Source: Numida meleagris | Lineage: Eukaryota; Chordata; Aves; Galliformes; Numididae | DNA: 64,000 bases | Direction: 5' to 3' | NCBI RefSeq assembly: GCF_002078875.1 | Contig: NC_034438.1 | Coordinates: 65,983,404 to 66,047,403 of the forward strand | In this document: positions 30,882 to 42,688 of the stretch, one piece after another | How positions within the stretch are numbered: position 1 is the stretch's first letter | How the letters are laid out: each line of letters opens with the position of its first letter | Program-made: the position numbers and the translations under genes | Notes under the pieces: model-generated | Databases searched by the model: none | Seen by the model: only the letters and a program-made list of their open reading frames with translations | What the model was told of the DNA's origin: nothing

Positions 30882-31019
30882 NNNNNNNNNNNNNNNNNNN
30901 NNNNNNNNNNNNNNNNNNNNNNNNNNNNNNNNNNNNNNNNNNNNNNNNNNNNNNNNNNNNNNNNNNNNNNNNNNNNNNNNNNNNNNNNNNNNNNNNNNNN
31001 NNNNNNNNNNNNNNNNNNN
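30882..31019. other. Assembly gap of 138 N
   Basis: This run of N lies at the edge of the TXN CpG island, in very GC-rich sequence that is hard to sequence. Confidence 0.98.
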
Positions 31020-31490
31020 AAAAAGTGCTGTGTAACGCTGAGCAGGAAGTGGCATGCAAGCTCCTGCCGGGCGCGGGAGGGGAACCGATGGCGGAGGGAC
31101 TCCTCCTATTTTATTCTTTTTTTCTCATTTATTTTTCTTTATTGCATTGGGTTTTTAAATCGTTTTAAAATTGTTTTTTTTCCTGCCCCCCTTCCCCCCT
31201 TCCAAGAGCGGAGAGTGGGGGGCGGGGGGAGGCACGCAGGGACGGCACGGGGCTCGGGGTGGGGTGCGAAGGCTTCACGGCCGCCGTGGTTAAAGCGGTG
31301 GTCCTGCCTTGAAAGCGTTAAACCCATCGCATGTCGGCTAGGACCCCCGCATCAAGGTGCCATGCTGAGCGTGCTTGAGGAGCTCCCCCCCGGAGTGCCC
31401 CACGTGCTGGGACGTGGGCAGTGTGGTGGCCTTGCTGTCCCCTCTGCCTCGCCCTCGTGTCTGTGTGTTTGTCTGTCCCACGTGTCTGCA

Positions 31491-31620
31491 CGTCCCCATG
31501 TCCGTGTATCTATCCTGTGTCCGCCTGTCCCCATGTCCGTGTATCTATCCTGTGTCCGCCTGTCCCCATGTCCATGTATCTATCCTGTGTCTGCCTGTCG
31601 CCATGTCTACGTGTCCTTCA
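31491..31620 (+). repeat. 35-bp minisatellite (about 3.5 copies)
   Basis: Three near-identical 35-bp units start at 31491, 31526 and 31561 (each like TGTCCCCATGTCCGTGTATC followed by TATCCTGTGTCCGCC). A degenerate fourth copy follows. A looser TGTCC-rich array continues to about 31840. Confidence 0.9.
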
Positions 31621-31840
31621 TGACTGTGTGTCCCTTGTGATCATCCGTCCCTCTTGCCTGTGTGTCTTGAGTCCACCTGTCCTCTGTCTGCCTGTCCTGC
31701 ATGTCCCACGTGTCCGTCGTGTCTGTGCATTCCCCATGTTCACTTGTCCCTAATGTCTGTGTGTCCCATGTCCATATGTCCCCCATTTTCACGTGTCCCC
31801 TTTGCCTGCCTGTTCCTTGTGCCATGTGTCCCTGTGGTAC
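31621..31840 (+). repeat. Degenerate TGTCC-rich low-complexity array
   Basis: Irregular TGTCC/TGTCT words continue from the minisatellite. Reading frames on both strands here are by-products of the repeat. Confidence 0.65.
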
Positions 31841-32252
31841 AGAGGTGGCCTGGTACTGGGCACACATGTGTCTGGAGCTCAGAACTGCCGTGTGAATGCC
31901 TAAAATCACTGACAGCAACATGCACAGGACTGCATGTTCGTTGGTCTTGTGACAGTGCCTAATAAAAATTGTGCAGAAGAATGTCGATCCTCTGGCTGGG
32001 AGACAAAGAAACAAAACCCCACACACCCAGGAAACACACCCTGTGTCCTTATTTTTATCTTTTTTTGTTCCCTCGCAATGCAGAGCAGCTCTGCTCCTTG
32101 CTGCAAGCCACTGGGCGTCCCTCATCCAGCACAGCGCTGGTAGGAGCAGAACAGGTGATGGAGAGCAGCAGCGGTACTCCCCAGCCCTGTACCAGGTGTG
32201 GAGCCTGTGAAATGCCATGCAGAAGGGCATTTCCCAGCCCCCTGAATGGTAA

Positions 32253-32510
32253 AGATCATAGAATCATAGGATGGTTTGGGTTGGAAGAGATCATCCAAGC
32301 TCCAGCAGGGAAACCAATGGCTCTTCCCAGTTCAGCATCACCAATGGACGATGAGTATGCTCTCAGCTCCCCAATAAACCACTGAAGAGAACTGGCCGTA
32401 AACGGAGCCAATGCAAGACCCCACTGGTGACTGCCTGCCATGTAACCCCATTAATACCACCCTCTGGGCCCGGCCCATCAGCCAGCGGTTCACTCGTCGC
32501 TTTATGTTTT
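32253..32510 (-). mobile_element. CR1 LINE 3'-end fragment
   Basis: ATCATAGAATCATAGGATGG at the left is the reverse complement of a CR1 3' end. Further right, CTCTGGGCCCGGCCCATCAG resembles an upstream CR1 segment, so the copy has lost internal sequence. Sense strand is minus. Confidence 0.7.
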
Positions 32511-34014
32511 GTCTAGCTGCGTGCTGGACATTCTGTCCAGGAGGATGCACGGTGCAGCAGAAGGGACAGTTTCACAGCAGATACAAGCTGGGCTGTGTCA
32601 CAGAGGGTCAGGCATGTCCGGCGTTAAGCAGTGGAGCAGACGAAGGGAGGAAGCTGCTGGAGGCGGTGCCTGCAGCAACAGCTACACCACTTTTTATCGC
32701 AGGAGGGCCACATTATCTGCAGTGCATTATCATGCTGCATTTTATCTGGCCCTGACAGCCTTTAATTGTGTTTTCCCGTTCCTTGCAGCCTGCTCCTTGG
32801 GAGCATTCTTCTGTTTTAACTGACCCATTAAAGGTGCAATAAATATTTAATAATTAGATGGGTGTGCTGGGTGTCCTGCCAGCTGCGCGCACAGCGAACA
32901 CAGAGCTCCTCTCTCCCTGGTGACATACCCAATCACCCAGCCTCTCTTGAACACTTGGCAGAGCACGTCTGGTTGAAAGACGAGAGGAGAAGCCACTGAA
33001 AAATAACAAAAAGGAGGAGGACAGCAGGCTGCCACACAATGTGCTTCCCAGGAATCAGCTCTGCGCTTCAGGAAGCTGGCAGGACCATCCCTGGGCCGGC
33101 AGCTCTGCCCAGCTGCCACCTGGGTGCCCCCATCCCAGTGATGTGCACAGGGTTCTGCAGCAGCCCGCTCCCCTCGGTGCTCTGTGCCAAAAGCAGCGTG
33201 CATGCTGAAGCCGGATGCTTTGCAAAGCCATGCAGGCAAGTTTCAAGATGCAATCGTGCTTAACTGCTTTTTGAAAGCTTGGTAATAGAATGCAAAAATC
33301 CACACGTGGCTGTGAACGGCTCATGTGGTTCCACTATCTGCTTCTCTGCTCATTGTCCTAACATCACGTCTGATCTGCATGGCAGATGATTTTTTGCCCA
33401 GTACCTTTTGCAGGGAGCCTCATCTGAGGAGTAATGGGTGGTAATGGAGGTCCAGCTCTTCATTTCTGAGTCCCATCCAAATTACAAACTGGTGCACAGC
33501 ACAGACTTTGCTTCCCAGTACTTGACATCTGTCTCTTTTCACACAGCTGTTTTGCTTTGTCTCTCTCATCAGCCTTCCCCCTGCCTTGCTTTTCTCCTCA
33601 TTCTTGACCTCTCCTGTGGCTTTTGCCTTTGTGTGTGTGTGTTTCCACCTCCTGCAGGGTAAGAAATATCAGTCCTCCTGGCATTTCTTCTGCACAATGT
33701 ACAGGGCAAGCCAGGGACTTGGACCTGGCACGGGTGGTTTAACACAGCCCACTGTGATTTGCATGCAGAAGCCAGGGCCTTGTCTAGGGCTGTATCAACG
33801 GGGTGTGATGTTCCCATAGCCCCTTTCCTTCCAGTGCTGCACCACAGAGATGAATTCAACCCCAAGGTCCCTAGGCTCAGAGGGGTGTCACAGTGCTCTC
33901 CACAGGGAACAGCAGCCTCAGGAACACAGAGCGAATACTCAGCTTTGGGTTATCTTCAAAGATGGAGAGAGGCAAGTGTGGCATCTCTCACAGGACCTCC
34001 GTATGGTGCCCCCG
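32511..34014. other. Intergenic stretch, no gene seen
   Basis: Several short frames occur on both strands but none has a recognisable domain or supporting splice structure. Confidence 0.5.
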
Positions 34015-34539
34015 TGTTTTGGTTTAACCAGCAGGTGGCTGAGCACCACACAATTGTTCCCTCACTCCCCCACTTCCCAATGGGATGGAGGAGAGAACAG
34101 AAAAAAAACGAGGTAGAACTCGTGGGTTGAGATAAAACTATTTACTAAGATAGAGAAAAGGAGGATAACAGTCATGACCACACACACACACATATGTAAC
34201 AAGTGATGCAGAAGCAATTGCCCACCTCCCCCTGACCAGTGTCCAGCTCAGCCCTGAGCAGCACAAGAGAGAAAAATGAACTCCCACCCCTTCAAAACTG
34301 CTTCCACATGACTTCATATAGCATGGAATATCTCTTTGATCAGTGTAAGTCAGCTGTCCTAACTCTGTTCCCTCCCAGCTCCTAGTGCCCTTTGCTGCAG
34401 ATGGCCTTGGCTCTGTACAGTACTGCTTAACAGCAACTAGAAACATCCGCATGTTATCAGCATTGTTTTTCTCCTAGAACCAAAACATAGCATCATACCA
34501 GACACTCTGAAGAAAACAATTCCTGCTGAAACCAAGACA
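34015..34539 (-). repeat. 3' LTR of the ERVL-like provirus
   Basis: This 525-bp LTR reads, on its sense strand, from TGTCTTGGTTTCAGC to a CA end. It is the fuller of the two LTRs. It contains a (CA)n tract near 34182 and GTGCCCTTTGCTGCAGATGG-like sequence shared with the copies at 9.9 and 39.5 kb. Confidence 0.85.
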
Positions 34540-34924
34540 ATATCCACCCTGTATTCCATACCATTGACATCATGCTCAGGTCCCATGATTTCTACACATC
34601 CTAATTGCCATCACCTATCTTGTTTTTGTTGTTGTTGTTTTTTGATAAATATACACACACATATTTTTTTCCATAGTCTATGGGCCATCTATTTAAATTG
34701 TCCATGGTATTCATTTAGTTCATAATTTTGAACTCCATCTGTTGTAACAGTCCTTCAGCACGGGAGGGATGACTCACAGTATTGGGTTACTGCATACAGA
34801 GGCTAGTTCGGGTTCCATCAGAGTTCGTTCTTCTTTAACCTGGGTAATTCTTGCTGTAACACTGTTAACAAGGTATATAAGAGCCATAATAATGATGGCA
34901 TACAGTAGTACGTAGCAATTTAAC

Positions 34925-35909
34925 TCAATTTAAATTATTGGCTGTTCTCACCCAGCATCAAAACACCTTGAGGTACGTAACAGACATCCCCATCCTTTTG
35001 CATTACCCACCACGTGCACCCAGGTCCCTGAGCAAAAGCAGTCCCATAAGTAGGCTTGCCTTTGCCCAAGGCAGGAATGACCCAGACTGTCTTGCCCAGC
35101 ATGTTCTTTTTGTGCACCACTGAGACTTCATCCGCTTCTATGGTATGCTGGATGTTTGACTGGGCAGGACCAGCTCAATGGGCAGATCCTTGAAAGCTGA
35201 CTAACCACCTGGCTTTTGCTAAATGTGTGTCCCAGTGCTTGAATGTCCCAGCACCCACTGCTCTCAGTGTAGTCATTAACAGTCCACTGTATTGCTCAGT
35301 TTTCCCAGAGGCTGTGCATGATAGGACATGTGATATACCCATTCAATGCCATGCTCTTTGGCCTAGGTGGTTATGAGATTGTTTTGGAAATGAGCCCCGT
35401 TTTCTGACTCAGTTATTTCTGGGATGTCATGTCACCATAAGACTTTCTTTTCAAGACCCAGGATAATACTTCGGGTGGTGGCATGGGGCACAGGACGTGT
35501 TTCTAGTGATCTGGTGATTGCTTCCACCATTGTAAGCACCTGGCACTTGCCATGGTGAGTTTGTGGGAGTGTGGTGTAATCCACCTGCCAGGTTTCAGCC
35601 ATCGTTCTCCATACCAAAGAGGCTTTATCCATGTGGCTTGCTTAATTGCAGTGCATGTTTCACATCCATGAGTAACTTGTGTGATAACATCCATAGTCAA
35701 GTCCACTCCTCAATCCTAAGCCTATCTATATGTTGCATTTCTTCCTCGATGGCCTGAGGTATCATGGGCCCATCAAGCCCCCAACTAGTTCACCCTTACG
35801 CTGCCAGTCCAGATCCACCTGAGCTGCTTCAATCCTAGTGGCCTGGCTCACCTGCTGGTTGTTTTGATGTTCTTCAGTGGCATGACTCCTGGGTACACAA
35901 GCATCTACA
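34925..35909 (-). pseudogene. Degraded ERV integrase region
   Basis: Short minus-strand pieces carry an RNase H end/integrase zinc-binding start (HHVDACVPRSHATEEHQNNQ), a CETC zinc-finger pair, the segment WQVDYTTLPQ around the first catalytic Asp, and a C-terminal piece (KTVWVIPALGKGKP, WWVMQKDG). They lie in several frames with stops between them. Confidence 0.78.
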
Positions 35910-37024
35910 TGATGGAGAGATGTGGATTTGACAGGTGGACCACCTGGTGAATAAGGAATTGGTTGAAAGGCTGCAGACAAGGGGTGGTGATCAGTGGTTC
36001 TATGTCCAGGTGGAGGCCAGTAACAAGCAGTGTTCCCCAGGGGACTGTCTTGGGACCGGTGCTCTTTAACATCTCTATCAATGACATTGATGATGGAGTT
36101 GAGTACACCCTCAGCAAGTTTGCTGATGACACCAAGCTGAGTAGTGCAGTTGACACAGTGGAAGGAAGGGATGCCATTCAGAGGGACCTCAACAGACTCA
36201 AAAGGTGGGCCTGGGTGAATCTAATGAGGTTTAACACAGCAAAGTGCAAGGTTTTGCACTTGGGCTGGAGTAATCCTGGGCATTTATACAGACTGGGAGG
36301 AGGAATCCTTGAGAATAGCCCTGCAGGGAAGGACCTGGGGGTCCTGGTGGATGAGAAACTGAACATGAGCCAGTAGTGTACTCTTGCAGCTCAGAAAGCC
36401 AGTGGTATCCTGGGCTCCATCAGAAGAGGGGTGGCCAGCAGGGAGAGGGAGGTGATTACCCCTCTCTACTCTGCCCTCGTGAGGCCCCATCTGGAGTACT
36501 GGATCCAGGCCTGGGGCCCCCAGTACAAGAAAGACAGGGAGCTCTTAGAGAGGGTCTAGAGGAGGGTCACAAAGATGATCAGGGGGCTGGAGCACCTCCT
36601 TTACGAAGACAGGCTGAGGGAGATAGGCTTGTTCAGCCTAGAGAAGGCTGCAGGGTGACCTCACTGCAGCCTTCTAGTACCTAAAGGGAGCCTACAAACA
36701 GGAGGGGAGTCAACTCCTTACAAGGGTAGATAATGGCAGGACAAGGGGAGATGGTTTTAAGTTGAAGGAGGGAAGATTTAGGTTGGATATCAGGGGGAAG
36801 TTCTTTACCAGGAGAGTGGTGAGCTGCTGGCACAGGCTGCCCAGAGAGGTTGTGGATGCCCCGTCCCTGGAGGTGTTCAAGGCCAGGTTGGATGGGGCCC
36901 TGGGCAGCCTGGTCTAGTATTAAATGTGGAGGTTGTCAGCCCTGCCTGTGGCAGGAGGATTGCAGCTTGATGATCCTTGAGGTCCCTTCCAAACCAAGCC
37001 ATTCTATGATTCTATTATTCTATG
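35910..37024 (+). mobile_element. CR1 LINE inserted into the ERV pol region
   Basis: This ~1.1-kb CR1 has sense on the plus strand, opposite to the provirus. It contains part of the reverse transcriptase ([16 protein letters not shown] and the catalytic FADDTKL, near 35963-36376), then the CR1 3' region, ending CCATTCTATGATTCTATTAT. A stop (TAG at about 36375) and frame changes break the frame. It is 5' truncated. Because it splits the ERV pol, it inserted after the provirus. Confidence 0.93.
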
Positions 37025-38143
37025 TACCTTTACAACCATGTTCTCTACCTGGGGCAGAAGTATCTTTCCATAATGCAGAGGTCCAGATGGGTTTGCCTCT
37101 GCACTGCCAGCTGTTCTGCTTCCATTGCTGTAACCACCCCCATAGGGCATTTGCAACTATCCAGCAGTCAGAGTAGAGGTAAAGCATCTGTCACTTTTCT
37201 TGTTCAGCAATGTCTAAAGCCAGCTGGATGGCTTTCACTTCTGAATATTGGCTTGATTTACCCTTTCCTTTAGTAGCTTCTGCAACTCGTCATGTGGGAT
37301 TCCATGCAGCAGCCTTTCAGCTTCAGTGCTTTCCCACAATGCGACAGGACCCATTCGTGAACGGGGTATATTTTTTCTTACTTTCTGGTAGTTTATTATA
37401 TAGCGGAGCCTCTTCAGCTTGTGTCACCACCTCTTCTGGTGATATTCCAAAATCTCTGCCTTTGAGCCAGTCCATAATCACTTCTAAGATTCCTGGATGA
37501 CTGGGATTCCCTATATGAGCCTGCTATGTGATCTGTGCAATCCACTTACTCCACATAGCATCAGCTGCATGGTGTGTGGAGGGGACCCTCCCTTGGGATA
37601 TCTAGCCCAGCACAGGCAGTCAGGGTGCCCCCAAAAGGAGCTATGCTTCAACACCAACCACTTCCAAAACAGCCTGAGCCTCTTCATATGCTGCCAATAT
37701 CTCTTTTTCAGTTGGAGTGTAGCAGGTCTTGGATCCTCTGTATCCTTGACTCCAAAACCCTTGGGACTGACCTCAAGTCTCCCCTAAGGCTTTCTGCTGG
37801 AGGCTCCAAGTGGGGCTGTTCTCCTCGGCTGCAGTGTAGAGCACATTTTTTATATCTTGTCCTTTCCGGACTGGCCCAAGGGCTACTGCCATGAGCTATC
37901 TCCTGTTTCATTTGTTTAAAGGCTGTTGTTGCTCAGAGCCTCATGTAAAAACGTTCTTTAGGGTCACTTAATAGAGAGGGTTTAGAATCAGACTGTAATC
38001 CAGAATATGCATTCTCCAGAAACCCACAGTGCCTAAGAAGTTTGTGTTTCCTTTTTGCTAGTGGGTGGAGACATAGCAGTTATTTTATTGTTCATGTCCA
38101 CGGGGATATGAAGACATCCATCTTGCAATTTCATTCCTAAGAA
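37025..38143 (-). pseudogene. Degraded ERV pol, RT-connection/RNase H region
   Basis: Downstream of RT in sense direction the sequence still looks like pol, but stops and shifts interrupt every frame. It ends abruptly at the 3' end of a CR1 element. Confidence 0.55.
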
Positions 38144-39125
38144 CTAGATCTCCTGTGCAGGTCCCTTGACCTTACTTTGCATCATGGTGCAACAGCCTTT
38201 TAGAAGGTTTTGAATTATTTTCTTCCCTTTCTCAAAAACTTCTGCTGTGTTGCCCCACACGATCATGTTGTCAGTGTATTTCAGGTGTTTAGGAGCTTCC
38301 CCCTGTTCCAGTGCAGTCTGGATCAGCCCATGACAAATGGCAGGGCTGTGTTTCCACCCCTGGGGTAGTCGATTCCAGGCGTACTGGATGCCCCTCCAAG
38401 TAAAAGCAAACTGTGGCCTGCACTCCGCTGCCAGAGGGACTGAGAAAAGTGCATTAGCAATGCCAGTTATGGCATTCCACTTGGCTGCCTTTGACTCCAG
38501 TTGATATTGGAGTTCTAGCACATCTGGCACAGCAGTGCTTAGTGGTGGTGTGACTTCATTCAGGCCACGATAGTCCTCTGTCTGCCTCCACTCCCTATTG
38601 GACTTTCGTACTGGCCATGTGGGACTACTGAAGGATGAGCGAGTCTTGCTGATTACTCCTTGGTTCTCCAGTTGGCAAATCAGCTGATGAATGGGAATTA
38701 GGGAGTCCTGGTTGGTGCAATATTGCTGCCAGTGCAGCGCTGTAGTAGCAATTGGCACCTGCTGTTCTTCTTCTCTTAGCAACCCCAAAACACAAGGGTC
38801 CTCTGGGAGACCAGACAAGGTAGACAGCTGCTTAATGTCCTCCATCTCCATGGCAGCTATACCGAAAGCCTACCAACACCTTTTTGGGTCCTTGAAGTAC
38901 CCTCTACTGAGATAATCTATACCAAGGATACAGGGAGCCTCTGGGCCAGCCGCAGTGGGGTGCTTTTGCCACTCTTTTCCAGTTAGGCTCACTTCAGCCT
39001 CCAATATAGTTAACTCTTGGGATCCTCCTATCACTCCAGAAATACAAATAGGTTTTACAACTTAATGAATTGATGGAATTAGAGCACATTGTGCATCAGT
39101 GTCCACTAAAGCCTCATATTTCAGT
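38144..39125 (-). pseudogene. Retroviral protease-reverse transcriptase remnant (ERVL-like pol)
   Basis: Close to the truncated 5'LTR lies a protease-like stretch with DTDA where retroviral proteases have DTGA, followed by an in-frame stop. An open stretch of 235 codons (38851-38144) has RT hallmarks: DYRGLN, FAFTWRG, RLPQGW and, at the catalytic box, YTDN where YxDD is expected. Both active-site changes and the stops mean it cannot be functional. The flanking LTRs and the order PR-RT support the assignment. Confidence 0.82.
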
Positions 39126-39150
39126 TGTTCTGATGTGCCAGGCCATTGAA

Positions 39151-39658
39151 TCCCAGTGAGATGGGGGAGACAATTGAAAAAAAAACAATGAAGTGGAAGT
39201 CATGGGTTGAGATAAGACTATTTGCAAAGGTAGAGAAAAGGAGAAGGACAATAGTTATGACTATATATATATGCATATACATGTATAGATATACATATCT
39301 ATATATACGGATATAACAAGTGATGCACAAGCAATTGCTCACCACCCTCTAACTGATGCCCAGCTCAGCCCTGAGCAGCAGAAGAGAGAAAAATGAACTC
39401 CCACCCCTTCAAAACTTCTTCCACATGATGACATATGGCATGGAATATCTCTTTGATCAGTGTAAGTCAGCTGTCCTAACTCTCCTTCCCAGCTCCTAGT
39501 GCCCTTTGCTGCAAATGGCCTTGGCTCTGTACATAGTTGCTTAGCAGCAACTAGAAATATCCGTGTGTTATCAGCATCATTTTTCTCCTAGAACCAAAAC
39601 ATAGCATCATACCAGACACTCTGAAGAAAACAAATCCATCCCAGCTGAAAACAAGACA
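39151..39658 (-). repeat. 5' LTR of the ERVL-like provirus (truncated)
   Basis: It starts in sense at 39658 (TGTCTTGTTTTCAGC) and is collinear with the 3'LTR until about 39151. There it stops 60 bp short. A TA-rich microsatellite (about 39260-39313) replaces the CA tract of the 3'LTR. Confidence 0.83.
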
Positions 39659-42610
39659 CCCAGCTGGGATCATACAGTGGACTGAGATTTTAGTAGGAGC
39701 AGTAAGGAGCTGGCAGGAGCGTAGAAGAGGAATGATGGAAAGACACCAAGCCAGCTTTGGGCCTTCAGCACTTTGAGCACTTTGGCACTGCCTCCTGCCC
39801 TTGCACCCATGGCTGTCTGTAGGCTGCATGGAGGTGGGAGCCCCACATTGCAGGCGTATGGCTAGATCTACAGTGCATGAAACATCACTGCCTCCCTTCC
39901 GTGCCCAGAAATGAGTGTATGCTGCATCTCCTATGGTAGAAGCTGGCTCAGGTCATGAGGTGGCTGTGTGTGGGTGTGGAGCTGAGCTTAAAAAAATGAT
40001 AGTCTGATTTCACACAGGCTCAGAAGCAGAAATGTAATCCTCATGGAAGGGAGATGTCTACAAGCTCTAGTTTCCAGAATTACAGATGCATTTGCATTTC
40101 TGAACAGGTGATGCTGTAGGGTTGGTGTTTACACTGCAGAAGCACTCCATCTGACAGTTTTCAAAGCAATTATATTTTTGCATGTCCAAATTACACAGTG
40201 TCCACCTGTGAAAGTCTCACATAGCCAATTTTAGAGCCAAGAGAAGGGTGGGAGGAGAGCTACAACATTCTGGAATACCTTCGGCTCCATGAAGGTATCT
40301 GTAAAAATGCACTTGGAAACCAGGGCAGTCAAAATGACTACCTGGATAAAAACAAGTTGAGCACTTGTCTTCTGGTGGGATGCCCTAAAGCAGACAGGAA
40401 GAGACATCACTAACTGCCTCATGAGGCATGCACCTACTTCACATGCTTGCTCCACATGCTCAGAGGTGGCCGTGATTCATGCAGTGGCAGGAAGGCTGGG
40501 GAGCCAAGCGGCCAGAGCCTCAGGATGGAGAGGCTCACCTCCAGCCTGCCTCACCCATCGGCCATCTCAGGCATGAGAAGGAATCAACCTCAGCTTTCCC
40601 TGCCATGTGGCTCAGGCCATCATCCTGAGCTGACACGAAGTCTGACACAAAGGTGGTCCCGTGTGGAGCCACACTGGACTCAATGGTCCTTGTGGGTCCC
40701 TTCCAACTGAGGATATTCTGTGATTCTAAGCTATGGCAGTATCACACGCTTAGCAGAGAGGCAGGGAAACAAAAAAATGGGCCTTGCCTTCCTTTCCTGC
40801 AGATAGCAGACAGTCTACCTGCAGAAACCAGGCTTCCACAAAAAAAAACAACATTAAAAATAGCGTTTTCCCGAGACCTAACCATCTATGTGCACCACAT
40901 GTTCTGCCTGCAGAGTTAATGTTTACTGTCTTTGTGCCTAATTAACAGGAGTCAAACAGTCCTAGTTTATTGCTGCATAATTATTTCCCTGGCAACACCT
41001 GAATGAGTTATGAGAACTTTCTGATAAATATGACATTTATTAACAGGCCTCAGGCACCCTGACCTGGCACAGGATGCTGCCAGCTGAGGGCGAGAGGGCC
41101 CAGCACTGCCACTGCGTGAGAGATGCCACCCACATTATGAACTCAGCATGAAGCTGATGGTTCCAGAAGGATCTCTGGCTTCTATCCATGCTGGCTGGCC
41201 ACTGATTTTCCTCCTGAAGAGGCAGGAGAAGCAGGCTGCTGGGAAAATCAAAGGGAACCCAGGAGTTGTGTAGTTGCTGTGTTAGTGTTGCCTGTTAGTT
41301 GCTGCAAGCTGCGTGTTACCACTAAACAAAAGGGAAAAGGATTGCCAAAAGTATTACAGGTTCACACCGAAAACCCACACTTAATTTTCTGTTAGCTGTA
41401 TCAGAAATGATCCCTACCCACTGGGACCTAACTGGTGTAACTTTCAGGGATGTGATATAAGAACTGCATTAAATGCCCAGAACATATTTGCAACAAGCCT
41501 GAATGTGTGGATAATTCAGGATGTTTGGAACTGGACACTCATCCCAGTGTATCTGAGGTCTTCTTCTTGCCAGAATCAAGCCCAGGAGCAGTTTAACTCC
41601 TGCTGCATTACATTTCAATGCTGGAGGACAGACTTCAGGGAAGGGAAGAAAAAATGACCACTGAAATTCCTCATTTTTCACCCCTCTGAAGTTCACTTTA
41701 TGCTCCAAGTTGCTAAGTGTAATGAGTTTGCTTGTGGGTCTGGCCACAGTGGCAGCCTCCTGCAGACTCCGGGACTGTGGGGAGAACTGGTGGTATTTCA
41801 CATTCCTGCAGCCAGGGGAGAGGACTGAGTTATTTGTTTTTTATGCATGAGACACAGTGTTGTCCAAAGTTATAAATAAAGATGACTCAGCCCCTGTTTT
41901 CCATCACTTAACTATTGTCAAAACGACACTGGAGTTGTAGACCACTGCGTTGCCCAGTCCCCAAAGAGTAAATGGAATAAATGGATCTGCTACAGCCAGA
42001 AGCAATCAGCTGGCACTTGTTGGCACTCTGCCTGAGAACCATGCCCCTTCTGTAGCCCCGCAGACTCTGGGGAATGTGCTGAGTGTGGTGGGTGCCTGCA
42101 GAGAGGATGCTCTGCCCCAGGGCAGCCACAGTGCCTCCAAACACACTGCTCATCCCAGGGGCTCCTCCCTGAGCCTGGGGCAAAACTTGCCCATGGGGAC
42201 TGCACACCCCTCTCCTGAGCCCTTCCTGGGGATGGGGACAGACCGTGGTCCTCCAGTGCAGGGTGGTGGGCGGTGAGGGGAAAATGCCCCCTGCCCTTCA
42301 TCCCCTGCTGTACTTTGGTGAAGAGTAAAACCAGCGCTGGGTATTTTACTGAAAATGTTCGTGTTCTCTTTCCAGCCCCCTTTCCTCAAATCTAAAACCT
42401 CTTTTTACATCCTTTGCTCCGTCACTGCAAGCACACAGTGCAGCCAGGCCTACCACAGGGACGTGGTTTATGGAAGGCATTTCCACTCCGAGTGTTGCTG
42501 TAAGAGCTCTGCTGAGAGACTGTTGCTGTATTTCAAAGGAAAAACACCCATTAGAGACACTGAGCCTAAAGGCATTTGTTTCAGCCTCTCTCCTTGGAGA
42601 TCACAACAGG
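39659..42610. other. Intergenic stretch, no gene seen
   Basis: Apart from the short CR1 tail near 40.7 kb this contains no feature I can name. The short frames lack domains and splice context. Confidence 0.5.
40640..40726 (+). mobile_element. CR1 LINE 3'-end fragment
   Basis: ACTCAATGGTCCTTGTGGGT followed by CCCTTCCAACTGAGGATATT and CTGTGATTCTA is a CR1 terminal segment of under 100 bp. Confidence 0.75.
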
Positions 42611-42619
42611 CTGTGCTGG

Positions 42620-42688
42620 TGTCCCTCCAGGAGCAGGGGTTGGAGCAGAGGACCCAGAGGTCCCTGCCAGCCTCCGCCATTCTGTGAT
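42620..42688 (+). mobile_element. CR1 LINE 3'-end fragment
   Basis: GGGGTTGGAGCAGAGGACCC, AGAGGTCCCTGCCAGCCTCC and CCATTCTGTGATG follow the usual CR1 terminus. Confidence 0.65.

Larger units (their letters stand above)
34015..39658 (-). mobile_element. ERVL-like endogenous retrovirus, degraded, with nested CR1
   Basis: Two LTRs of one family flank degraded pol sequence, all sense on the minus strand: 5'LTR 39658-39151, protease and RT remnants about 39125-38144, RNase H-like remnant to about 37025, CR1 insertion 37024-35910, integrase remnants about 35905-34925, 3'LTR 34539-34015. The 5-bp flanks are CCCCG (34010-34014) and CCCAG (39659-39663), a probable duplication with one change. The 5'LTR lacks the 60 bp that would form its 3' end. 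Protease-like sequence follows directly, so one deletion removed that LTR end, the primer-binding site, leader and gag. Stops interrupt the rest and no env was recognised. It is an old, inactive copy. Confidence 0.85.

Noticed and set aside
31491..31620. Regular 35-bp units resembling a CRISPR array
   Set aside because: The units are direct tandem copies without unique spacers, in a bird genome. It is a minisatellite.
30516..31640. 374-codon plus-strand open frame
   Set aside because: It runs through the TXN CpG island, 138 N and the minisatellite. It is open because of base composition and unknown bases, with no recognisable domain.
31607..32230. 207-codon minus-strand open frame
   Set aside because: It is rich in DTWD/HMG-like repeats that come from the TGTCC-rich array on the other strand.
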